A stretch of 5,111 nucleotides of DNA from Gammaproteobacteria bacterium (GTDB lineage: Bacteria; Pseudomonadota; Gammaproteobacteria; UBA5335; SLRW01), in contig SLLK01000226.1 in assembly GCA_007134115.1 (NCBI GenBank), positions 1 through 5,111 of the forward strand, in the 5' to 3' direction. Positions 1-4,977 of this stretch are shown in pieces. The notes beneath the pieces were generated by a model. That model was not told where the DNA came from. It searched no databases and was given only the letters and a program-made list of their open reading frames with translations. Made by a program: the position numbers and the translations under genes. How positions within the stretch are numbered: the first letter of the stretch is position 1; the number at the start of each line of letters is the position of its first letter.

Positions 1-130
1 CGCGAAATAGAAATACAACGATGAAATACTTTCTCATGCAGGGTCGCCAGGAGACGCAGAGCACGAGATAAAAAGCCTGCCGGCGCTCCACTCAGCCAGC
101 AGAAGCAGTCGAGCTACCCGGGCATCCGCC

Positions 131-190
131 CGCAACCCTTCGCATCCCTGCGCTTTATTTCGCGCCCATTTCGCGTGAATTTCGCGGCAA
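131..190. repeat. Degenerate tandem repeat, 10-11 bp period, with ATTTCGCG core
   Basis: The triplet CGC recurs at 131, 141, 151, 161, 172 and 183, a spacing of 10, 10, 10, 11 and 11 bases. The last three units share the octamer ATTTCGCG exactly at 157-164, 168-175 and 179-186, 11 bp apart. The earlier units are more diverged (CGCAACCCTT, CGCATCCCTG, CGCTTTATTT). The spacing is close to one turn of the DNA helix, so the units would face the same side. It resembles the degenerate ~10-bp intergenic repeats seen in many environmental proteobacteria, which have no established function; that resemblance is from memory and not a search result. Confidence 0.6.
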
Positions 191-250
191 CCCAACCGGC
201 GATCGGCGCGTTTGACCCGGCTTCGGGTCGGCAGTGCATCTGGCGCGCCT

Positions 251-279
251 TAATACCTAATACCTAAACACTTAATACT
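251..279. repeat. AT-rich heptamer repeats (TAATACC-like)
   Basis: TAATACC occurs twice back to back (251-257 and 258-264), followed by TAAACAC (265-271) and TAATACT (273-279). The tract is sharply AT-rich compared with the GC-rich DNA on its left and sits immediately upstream of the operator and promoter candidates for the regulator gene. It could act as an UP-like element or a bendable, easily melted tract, or be a remnant of a dispersed low-complexity repeat. Only the repetition is directly seen. Confidence 0.5.
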
Positions 280-280
280 A

Positions 281-309
281 TTTTTCCGAACGAACGTTCG
301 CTTTATATT
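281..309 (+). promoter_or_regulatory. Candidate promoter P1 with the operator in its spacer
   Basis: The hexamer TATATT at 304-309 matches the sigma70 -10 consensus at five of six positions. A spacer of 16-17 bases upstream leads to a T-rich, weak -35 (TTTTCC at 282-287). The 10-bp palindrome at 291-300 would lie inside this spacer, a classic position for a TetR-family repressor. Transcription would begin near 316, downstream of the TTG codon at 308, giving a leader of about 55 bases before ATG 371. The poor -35 is the main weakness. Confidence 0.35.
291..300. promoter_or_regulatory. Palindromic operator candidate for the TetR-type regulator
   Basis: CGAACGTTCG is a perfect 10-bp palindrome, preceded by an extra GAAC half (288-291), so the local sequence reads GAACGAACGTTC over 288-299. 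TetR-family dimers bind short palindromes of this kind, usually near their own promoter. The site is 71 bp before ATG 371, abuts a consensus -35 and lies within the spacer of another promoter candidate. Autoregulation, and co-regulation of the downstream enzyme genes, is inferred from position alone. Confidence 0.5.
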
Positions 310-336
310 GACATCCAGCGCCCCCGCGCCTACCTT
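308..336 (+). promoter_or_regulatory. Candidate promoter P2: TTGACA, 17-bp spacer, TACCTT
   Basis: A perfect sigma70 -35 box, TTGACA (308-313), is followed at the optimal 17-bp spacing by TACCTT (331-336), which keeps the conserved T1, A2 and T6 of the -10 box. Initiation would fall near 342-344, about 28 bases before ATG 371. The TTG at 308, which opens the longest reading frame of the regulator, is part of this -35 box, which argues against its being a start codon. The operator palindrome ends 7 bp upstream. Confidence 0.4.
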
Positions 337-370
337 GGGCACCCTGAAACCTGTACCAGACTGCCCGCTC

Positions 371-1099
371 ATGCATACGCTCGAGGACTTCAAAACGCAG
401 GTTGACCTGTCCCGCAAAGCCATTTGCGAGGACCTGTATGCCTCGTGCCGTGACCAGATACAAGTCAAGAAAAAGCCCACGGCGTTGCGCAACCTGGAGC
501 GGATCATCGATTCCACGCTGGAGCTTGCCAACCGCACCGGCTTCCAGGCGATGACCCTGCGCGATCTCAGCCGGCACAGCGGGCTGAGCATGGGCGCGTT
601 GTATTCCTATATCGGAAGCAAGGAAGAGCTGGTCCGGCTGATCCAGGAGCACGGGCGGCATTTGAGCGCCCGCGTCATCTACGATTGCCTGGAAGGCGTG
701 GAAGGCCCGGCGGCACGCATGGCCGCTGCTATCCGCGCCTACGTGTACCTGACCCATATTCTTCAGGACTGGTTCTACTTTTCTTTCATGGAGGCTCGTC
801 ATCTGGGACGCGAGCAGATGGAAGCGGCGTTGCAGGGTGATCTGCGGACTGAGGCGACATTCGCCGGCATCATCAGTGATGGGCAGCGAGCCGGCCTGTT
901 TGCGGATGTGGACCCCCACCTGACCGCCGCCGCCATCAACGCCATGCTCCAGGACTGGTATCTCAAACGCTGGAAGTACCGGCGGCTGGAAGTGACGCCA
1001 GACCAGTACGCTGATCACCTGATTAATATGACCGCGGCGATTCTGGCCGCCGATATGCGCGCGTCCGCGTCGCCCGTTGGTGGCGGCGCGGCATTCTGA
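371..1099 (+). CDS. TetR/AcrR-family transcriptional regulator
   Basis: A predicted cytoplasmic DNA-binding repressor of 242 residues. Counting from ATG 371, residues 1-36 form a charged N-terminal extension, about 40-95 the TetR helix-turn-helix domain, and the rest a mostly helical ligand-binding and dimerisation domain. The DNA-binding signature is clear: an IIDSTLELANRTGF helix 1, then MTLRDLSRHSGLSMGALYSY (61-80) and the IGSKEELV segment that ends the domain. The frame is open back to a TTG at 308 (263 residues), but neither start has a clear Shine-Dalgarno and the TTG falls in a consensus -35 box, so I prefer ATG 371. The N-terminal extension makes the protein longer than the usual ~200 residues. 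The SDR gene starts 26 bp downstream on the same strand, so the regulator is probably the first gene of the operon and autoregulated through the palindrome at 291-300. The ligand is unknown; an acyl-CoA or related intermediate is a guess from the neighbouring enzymes. Confidence 0.88.
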   Translation: MHTLEDFKTQVDLSRKAICEDLYASCRDQIQVKKKPTALRNLERIIDSTLELANRTGFQAMTLRDLSRHSGLSMGALYSYIGSKEELVRLIQEHGRHLSARVIYDCLEGVEGPAARMAAAIRAYVYLTHILQDWFYFSFMEARHLGREQMEAALQGDLRTEATFAGIISDGQRAGLFADVDPHLTAAAINAMLQDWYLKRWKYRRLEVTPDQYADHLINMTAAILAADMRASASPVGGGAAF

Positions 1100-1125
1100 T
1101 CACACTAACCCGGGGGAGAATACCC

Positions 1126-1884
1126 ATGGCGAAAACACAGGATCTGTTTAACCTCAACGGCCGCGTGGCACTGGTCACCGGCGCCAGCCGCGGCATTGGT
1201 GAGGCCATTGCCCACCTGCTGGCCGCCCACGGCGCCCACGTCATCCTGTCCAGCCGCAAGGCCGAGGGCCTGGAGCCGGTGCGCGAGGCCATTGAAAAGG
1301 CCGGCGGCAAGGCCAGCGCCATTGCCTGCCACGGCGGCCAGTTGCCGCAAATTGACGCGCTCTACGCCCAAATCGCCGCCGAGCACGGCGCGCTGGATAT
1401 CCTGGTCAACAATGCCGCCACCAATCCCTACTTCGGGCACATCCTTGATACCGACATGGGCGCGCTGGACAAGACCCTGGAGGTCAACCTGCGGGGTTAC
1501 TTCTACCATTGCCTCAAGGCCGGCAACATGATGAAGGACAACGGCGGCGGAGCCATACTCAACGTGGCTTCGATCAACGGCGTCAACCCGGGCATCAAGC
1601 AGGGCATCTATTCCATCAGCAAGGGCGCGGTCATCAACATGACCAAGGCCTTTGCCAAGGAGTGTGGTGACCTGGGCATCCGCGTGAACGCCCTGCTGCC
1701 GGGGTTGACCGATACCCGCTTCGCCGCCGCCCTCACCGAGAATCCGGAAATCCTCAAACGGATCCCCATGGGCCGCGCAGCGCAACCCGAAGAAATGGCC
1801 GGCGCAGTCCTCTACCTGGTATCCGACGCCAGTTCCTATACCACCGGCACCTGCCTGAATGTAGACGGCGGCGCCCTCACCTGA
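1126..1884 (+). CDS. Short-chain dehydrogenase/reductase (classical SDR)
   Basis: A 252-residue cytoplasmic oxidoreductase of the classical SDR family, the usual length, which interconverts a hydroxyl and a keto group using a nicotinamide cofactor. One Rossmann domain spans the protein: the dinucleotide motif TGASRGIG (18-25), NNAA (95-98), the active-site Asn in VNLRG (121), catalytic Ser149 in NVASI, and the Tyr162-x3-Lys166 pair in YSISK; PGLTDT (192-197) and the C-terminal NVDGG complete the fold. Arg22 and the SSRK segment after strand 2 (42-45), with no acidic residue there, favour NADP(H). The segment ACHGGQ (67-72) replaces the usual acidic residue after strand 3. A strong Shine-Dalgarno (GGGGGAGA, 1112-1119) precedes the ATG. 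It starts 26 bp after the regulator and ends 16 bp before the OYE gene, so co-transcription is likely. The substrate is unknown; a hydroxyacyl-CoA or an alcohol derived from the pathway substrate is possible. FabG-like and DHRS4-like members look similar, so no gene symbol is given. Confidence 0.93.
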   Translation: MAKTQDLFNLNGRVALVTGASRGIGEAIAHLLAAHGAHVILSSRKAEGLEPVREAIEKAGGKASAIACHGGQLPQIDALYAQIAAEHGALDILVNNAATNPYFGHILDTDMGALDKTLEVNLRGYFYHCLKAGNMMKDNGGGAILNVASINGVNPGIKQGIYSISKGAVINMTKAFAKECGDLGIRVNALLPGLTDTRFAAALTENPEILKRIPMGRAAQPEEMAGAVLYLVSDASSYTTGTCLNVDGGALT

Positions 1885-1888
1885 ACAC

Positions 1889-1893
1889 GGAGA
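1889..1893 (+). promoter_or_regulatory. Ribosome binding site that fixes the TTG start of the OYE gene
   Basis: GGAGA lies 7 bases before TTG 1901 and 4 bases after the SDR stop. The next in-frame ATG encodes residue 26, inside the conserved MAPMT motif, so it would destroy the flavin-binding N terminus. The TTG is therefore the only sensible start, and the protein then begins with the family-typical lead into the first strand of the barrel. Confidence 0.75.
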
Positions 1894-1900
1894 TACTCCA

Positions 1901-3022
1901 TTGAGCGAGAAGAATTTTGACGCCCTGTTCCGCCCCTTCACCCACGGCAGCTTCAAGCTTGATAACCGTGTGGTGATGGCGCCCATGACCCGCAACAAGT
2001 CGCCGGGCAATATCCCCGGGCAGGACGTGGTCGACTATTACCGCCGCCGCGCCGCCGGCGGCACCGGCCTGATCATCACTGAAGGCACCACCGTGGGTCA
2101 CCCGGCAGCCAGCGGCTATCCCGACGTACCCGCATTCGACGGTGAGTTGCCCATGCAGGGCTGGAAACGTGTGGTCGAGGCGGTGCACGCCGAAGGCGGC
2201 CGCATCATGCCCCAGCTGTGGCACGTGGGTACCATCCGGCGGCCCGGCAAGTGCGGTGACGATTCGCCGGTACCCGGCTACGGCCCCTCGGCCGTGCCGC
2301 ATCCGGTCTACCGCAAGTCGCCGGAGCCGCACGCCATGAGTGAGGCGGATATTGCCGAAGCCATCGAAAGCTTTGCCCGCGCCGCCGGCAACGCACAGAA
2401 GGCCGGCTTTGACGGCGTGGAGATTCACGGTGCCCACGCCTACCTGATTGATCAGGTCTTCTGGTCGGTCACTAACCAGCGTACGGACAAGTACGGCGGC
2501 GCCACCCTGGTGGAACGCGCCCGCTTCGCCGTGGAACTCGTGGCCGCAGTGCGCGAGCGTGTGGGTCCGGACTATCCCGTCGTGTTCCGCTTTTCACAGT
2601 GGAAACAGGGTGATTACAGCCACAAGATGGCGACCACCCCGGACGAACTGGAAGCCTTCCTCGGCCCGCTGCGTGATGCCGGCGTGGATATTTTCCACTG
2701 CAGCCAGCGGCGCTATTTCGAGCCCGAATTCGAGGGCTCCACGCTCAACCTGGCCGGCTGGGCCAAAAAGCTCAGTGGCGCGCCCACGATCAGCGTGGGT
2801 AGCGTGGGCATCGACAAGGAGTTCATCAACAGCATGGTGGGTGAGGAATCGGCCTCGGCCGAATTCGACGAATTGCAGGAGCGCATGGCGCGCGACGAGT
2901 TCGACCTGATTGCCGTCGGCCGGGCGTTGATCGCCGATCCTGACTGGGCGAACAAGGTGCGCCAGGGCAACGTCGAAGGCACGACCCTGTTCCACCCCGA
3001 AATGTTGAAACAACTGAACTGA
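1901..3022 (+). CDS. Old Yellow Enzyme family NADH:flavin oxidoreductase
   Basis: A 373-residue FMN-dependent ene-reductase with a single TIM-barrel domain. Such enzymes use NAD(P)H to reduce C=C bonds activated by a carbonyl or similar group. Visible motifs are RVVMAPMT (23-30, flavin contact), GLIITEGT (56-63), PQLWH (104-108, flavin-binding Gln105), the substrate-anion pair His176/His179 in HGAHAYLIDQ, NQRTDKYGG (192-200), Arg230 in VVFRFS, and the FMN phosphate-binding segments SVGSVG (298-303) and VGRALIADPDW (339-349). The stand-alone length excludes the ~670-residue 2,4-dienoyl-CoA reductase type, which carries an extra FAD/NAD domain. An acidic insert (about 314-335) sits between the two phosphate loops; I recall this in one OYE subgroup (possibly OYE_like_5), which a domain search would settle. 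It starts at TTG with a good Shine-Dalgarno and lies 16 bp after the SDR. The natural substrate is unknown; annotations such as 12-oxophytodienoate or N-ethylmaleimide reductase would only be family labels. Confidence 0.93.
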   Translation: MSEKNFDALFRPFTHGSFKLDNRVVMAPMTRNKSPGNIPGQDVVDYYRRRAAGGTGLIITEGTTVGHPAASGYPDVPAFDGELPMQGWKRVVEAVHAEGGRIMPQLWHVGTIRRPGKCGDDSPVPGYGPSAVPHPVYRKSPEPHAMSEADIAEAIESFARAAGNAQKAGFDGVEIHGAHAYLIDQVFWSVTNQRTDKYGGATLVERARFAVELVAAVRERVGPDYPVVFRFSQWKQGDYSHKMATTPDELEAFLGPLRDAGVDIFHCSQRRYFEPEFEGSTLNLAGWAKKLSGAPTISVGSVGIDKEFINSMVGEESASAEFDELQERMARDEFDLIAVGRALIADPDWANKVRQGNVEGTTLFHPEMLKQLN

Positions 3023-3049
3023 TCGCAAATGGCAAACAGCACAGAGCCA

Positions 3050-3096
3050 GCCAGCGAAGCCCCGTTGCCGCGCGCGGCAGGGGGCTTGCCGCTGGC
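3050..3096 (+). promoter_or_regulatory. Long imperfect hairpin in the intergenic leader
   Basis: GCCAGCG (3050-3056) pairs with CGCTGGC (3090-3096), AAGCCCC (3057-3063) pairs with GGGGCTT (3081-3087) across a two-base GC bulge, and a perfect 14-bp palindrome TGCCGCGCGCGGCA (3066-3079) forms the tip. No T-run follows, so it is not a standard intrinsic terminator. A second GCCAGCG at 3109-3115 could capture the same 3090-3096 strand in an alternative hairpin. It may be an mRNA stabiliser or processing site that sets different expression levels for the two flanking genes, or a REP-like palindromic repeat. Confidence 0.5.
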
Positions 3097-3137
3097 GACT
3101 CGCGCCTTGCCAGCGTTCACTGATCACTTGCGCAGCT

Positions 3138-3143
3138 GAGGAA
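3138..3143 (+). promoter_or_regulatory. Ribosome binding site of the acyl-CoA dehydrogenase gene
   Basis: GAGGAA is spaced 6 bases from ATG 3150, a good match in sequence and spacing, and supports that start. It overlaps by two bases the TGA (3137-3139) of the small 36-codon frame in the gap. Confidence 0.75.
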
Positions 3144-3149
3144 ACGACC

Positions 3150-4952
3150 ATGAGCAGCGACATCATCGACCGGCGTAACGTGGATTTCACACTCTACGAA
3201 TTTCTCGATGCCGAGGGACTCAACCGCTACGAGCGCTATGCCGATCATGGCCGCGAGACCTACGATGCGGCGATTGAAACGGCCTACGCCATCGCGCGCG
3301 ACAAGTTCCAGCCGCACAACCGCAAGAACGACCTCAACGAGCCCCAACTGGTCGACGGCAAGGTGCAGCTGATTCCGGAGGTCAAGGACGCCCTGGACGC
3401 CTTCATCGAGGCCGGATTTCTCAGCGCCAGTCGCGATTACGATCACGGGGGCATGCAACTTCCCGCGGTGGTCGCCCAGACCTGCAACAGCATGTTCCAG
3501 GGCGCCAACATCGGCACCAGTGCCTACACGTTCCTCGCCGCCGGGGTAGCGCGCATGCTCGGCGCCCACGCCTCTGAGGAACAGCAACGCAAGTACATGG
3601 ACCCCATCTACGAAGGCCGTTTCTTCGGCACCATGGCGCTGTCCGAGCCGCATGCCGGTTCGTCACTGTCTGATATCAAGACGCGCGCCGAGCCCACCGA
3701 TGAGGGGCATTACCTGCTCAGCGGTTCCAAGATGTGGATCTCCGGCGGGGACCAGGAGATGTCCGAGAACATCATCCACATGGTGCTGGCCAAGGTGCCC
3801 GGCGGCCCTCCGGGGGTCAAGGGCATCAGCATGTTCATCGTGCCCAAATACCTGGTCAATGACGATGGCAGCCTGGGCGAGCGCAACGACTGGGTGTGCG
3901 CCGGCCTCAACCACAAGATGGGCTATCGGGGCACCACCAACACCTTCCTCAAGTTCGGCGAGAAGGGACGCTGTGTAGGCTACCTTGTGGGCGAGGAACA
4001 CAAGGGCCTGTCCTACATGTTCCACATGATGAACGGCGCGCGCATCGGCGTCGGTATGGGCGCTGTGATGCTCGGCTACGGCGGCTACATGGCGTCACTG
4101 GATTACGCCCGCGAGCGCCCCCAGGGGCGCCACCCGGACCAGAAGGACCCGGCCAGCAAGCCGGTACCCATCATCGAGCACGCCGACGTGCGGCGCATGC
4201 TGCTGGCCCAAAAGGCCTACGTCGAAGGTGGCTACGCGCTGGGCCTGTATTGCTCGCTACTCACCGATATCCAGCACCAGGACCCGGATCAGGCGGCCCG
4301 CGACAAGGCACACCTGATGCTGGAGATGCTCACGCCGATTATGAAGGCGTGGCCGTCCGATTACTGCCTCAAGGCCAACGACCTGGCCATTCAGGTTCAC
4401 GGCGGCTACGGCTATACGCGTGACTACCCGGTGGAGCAGTTCTACCGCGACAATCGCCTCAACCCCATCCACGAGGGCACCAACGGCATCCAGGGCATGG
4501 ACCTGCTGGGGCGCAAGATGATGATGAAGGGCGGCGAGGGCCTCAAGTTGCTGACTGCCACCATGGAACAAACCATGGCGGAGGCGGCGAAAATACCGGA
4601 ACTGAAGGAGTACGCCGAGGCACTGGAGCAGGCCATGGCGCGCATTCACAAGACGGTGGGCGTGATCGGGGGCAAACTGGCCGAGGGCGAGCTCCGGCTG
4701 GGTCTGGCCAACGCCACCCTGTTCCTGGAGATGACCGGCCACACCGTGCTGGCCTGGATCTGGCTCAAGCAGGCTGTCGCGGCCTACCAGGGGCTGTCCA
4801 ACGCCAGCGCGAGCGACGAGGGCTTCTATCGGGGCAAGCTGCAGTCCTGTCGCTACTTCTTCCGCTACGAACTGCCCACGGTAGCGCCGCACGCGGAACT
4901 GCTGCAAAACATGGATGACACCACGCTGGAAATGCAGAAACAGTGGTTCTAA
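3150..4952 (+). CDS. Acyl-CoA dehydrogenase, long C-terminally extended type
   Basis: A 600-residue FAD flavoenzyme that oxidises an acyl-CoA to the trans-2-enoyl-CoA and passes electrons to ETF, the first step of a beta-oxidation-type cycle. Order of domains: a short N-terminal segment typical of the long type (1-36, FTLYEFLD), the helical N domain (about 40-157), the beta-barrel middle domain with MALSEPHAGSSLSDIK (162-177) and KMWISGG (194-200), the helical C domain (about 283-453) with ARIGVGMGA (297-305) and VHGGYGYTRDYPVEQFYRD (416-434), and a C-terminal extension (about 465-595) like the acetyl-CoA dehydrogenase C-terminal-like domain. Glu442 in HEGTNGIQ is the expected catalytic base. 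The ~600-residue length fits the group holding 3-methylmercaptopropionyl-CoA dehydrogenase (DmdC) and several FadE-like enzymes, not the ~380-residue short/medium-chain type. DmdC activity itself cannot be claimed, as no other dmd gene is present. It is the last gene of the operon, directly followed by a terminator. Confidence 0.94.
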   Translation: MSSDIIDRRNVDFTLYEFLDAEGLNRYERYADHGRETYDAAIETAYAIARDKFQPHNRKNDLNEPQLVDGKVQLIPEVKDALDAFIEAGFLSASRDYDHGGMQLPAVVAQTCNSMFQGANIGTSAYTFLAAGVARMLGAHASEEQQRKYMDPIYEGRFFGTMALSEPHAGSSLSDIKTRAEPTDEGHYLLSGSKMWISGGDQEMSENIIHMVLAKVPGGPPGVKGISMFIVPKYLVNDDGSLGERNDWVCAGLNHKMGYRGTTNTFLKFGEKGRCVGYLVGEEHKGLSYMFHMMNGARIGVGMGAVMLGYGGYMASLDYARERPQGRHPDQKDPASKPVPIIEHADVRRMLLAQKAYVEGGYALGLYCSLLTDIQHQDPDQAARDKAHLMLEMLTPIMKAWPSDYCLKANDLAIQVHGGYGYTRDYPVEQFYRDNRLNPIHEGTNGIQGMDLLGRKMMMKGGEGLKLLTATMEQTMAEAAKIPELKEYAEALEQAMARIHKTVGVIGGKLAEGELRLGLANATLFLEMTGHTVLAWIWLKQAVAAYQGLSNASASDEGFYRGKLQSCRYFFRYELPTVAPHAELLQNMDDTTLEMQKQWF

Positions 4953-4977
4953 CCCCGCGCGCAGCGCGGGGCGTTTT
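4953..4977 (+). terminator. Rho-independent terminator of the operon
   Basis: Immediately after the TAA stop, CCCCGCGC (4953-4960) and GCGCGGGG (4964-4971) form a perfect 8-bp all-GC stem with a 3-base loop GCA, followed by CGTTTT. The stem is very stable but the T-run is short (four). Its position, directly after the stop codon, makes it the likely end of the transcript. Confidence 0.85.

Larger units (their letters stand above)
1..290. other. Non-coding upstream region with short repeats, no gene seen
   Basis: No convincing coding sequence lies here. The longest ATG frame near the left edge (from base 21) is only 16 codons and has no family signature. The stretch holds a degenerate repeat with a 10-11 bp period (131-190), a 5-bp hairpin CGGGC/GCCCG (119-132), a 6-bp hairpin GACCCG/CGGGTC with a 4-base loop (214-229) that has no following T-run and so is not an obvious terminator, and AT-rich heptamer repeats (251-279). 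Bases 1-8 (CGCGAAAT) are the exact reverse complement of the core ATTTCGCG in the array at 157-186. The gene to the left, if any, is outside the window, so I cannot say whether this is a divergent or tandem intergenic region. Confidence 0.7.
3023..3149. other. 127-bp gap between OYE and dehydrogenase genes with large hairpin
   Basis: This is the only sizeable gap inside the operon. It is dominated by an imperfect hairpin (3050-3096) and ends in the ribosome binding site of the next gene. A 36-codon frame (ATG 3029 to TGA 3137-3139) fills the gap almost completely, but it has no Shine-Dalgarno and an Ala/Pro/Leu-rich sequence of the type produced by chance in GC-rich DNA, so I do not call it a gene. 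I see no convincing sigma70 promoter here, so the dehydrogenase probably depends on read-through from upstream, perhaps modulated by the hairpin. Confidence 0.55.

Noticed and set aside
21..71. Short ATG frame near the left edge (16 codons)
   Set aside because: Very short, no Shine-Dalgarno and no similarity that I recognise.
131..190. CRISPR array or plasmid iterons
   Set aside because: The repeat period is only 10-11 bp with no spacers, there is no cas or rep gene nearby, and the units are too degenerate.
214..229. Hairpin GACCCG/CGGGTC considered as a terminator of an upstream gene
   Set aside because: No T-run follows on either strand and the stem is only 6 bp, so it is mentioned only as local structure.
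278..1018. Minus-strand open frame (246 codons) opposite the regulator
   Set aside because: The + strand encodes a clear TetR helix-turn-helix over the same bases, and the antisense product shows no recognisable fold.
1105..2010. Long minus-strand open frame (301 codons) opposite the SDR gene
   Set aside because: It is antisense to a gene with complete SDR motifs, its translation is Gly/Ala/Val-rich with no recognisable domain, and such frames are common opposite GC-rich genes.
1901..3022. 2,4-dienoyl-CoA reductase (FadH)
   Set aside because: The protein ends after the FMN barrel and lacks the iron-sulfur cysteine cluster and FAD/NAD domains of FadH.
3117..3653. Minus-strand open frame opposite the start of the dehydrogenase
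   Set aside because: It runs through the conserved N-terminal domain of the dehydrogenase in antisense and has no motif of its own.
4257..4907. Minus-strand open frame (216 codons) opposite the acyl-CoA dehydrogenase
   Set aside because: It overlaps the conserved catalytic and C-terminal regions of the dehydrogenase and shows no family motif; it is a codon-bias shadow.
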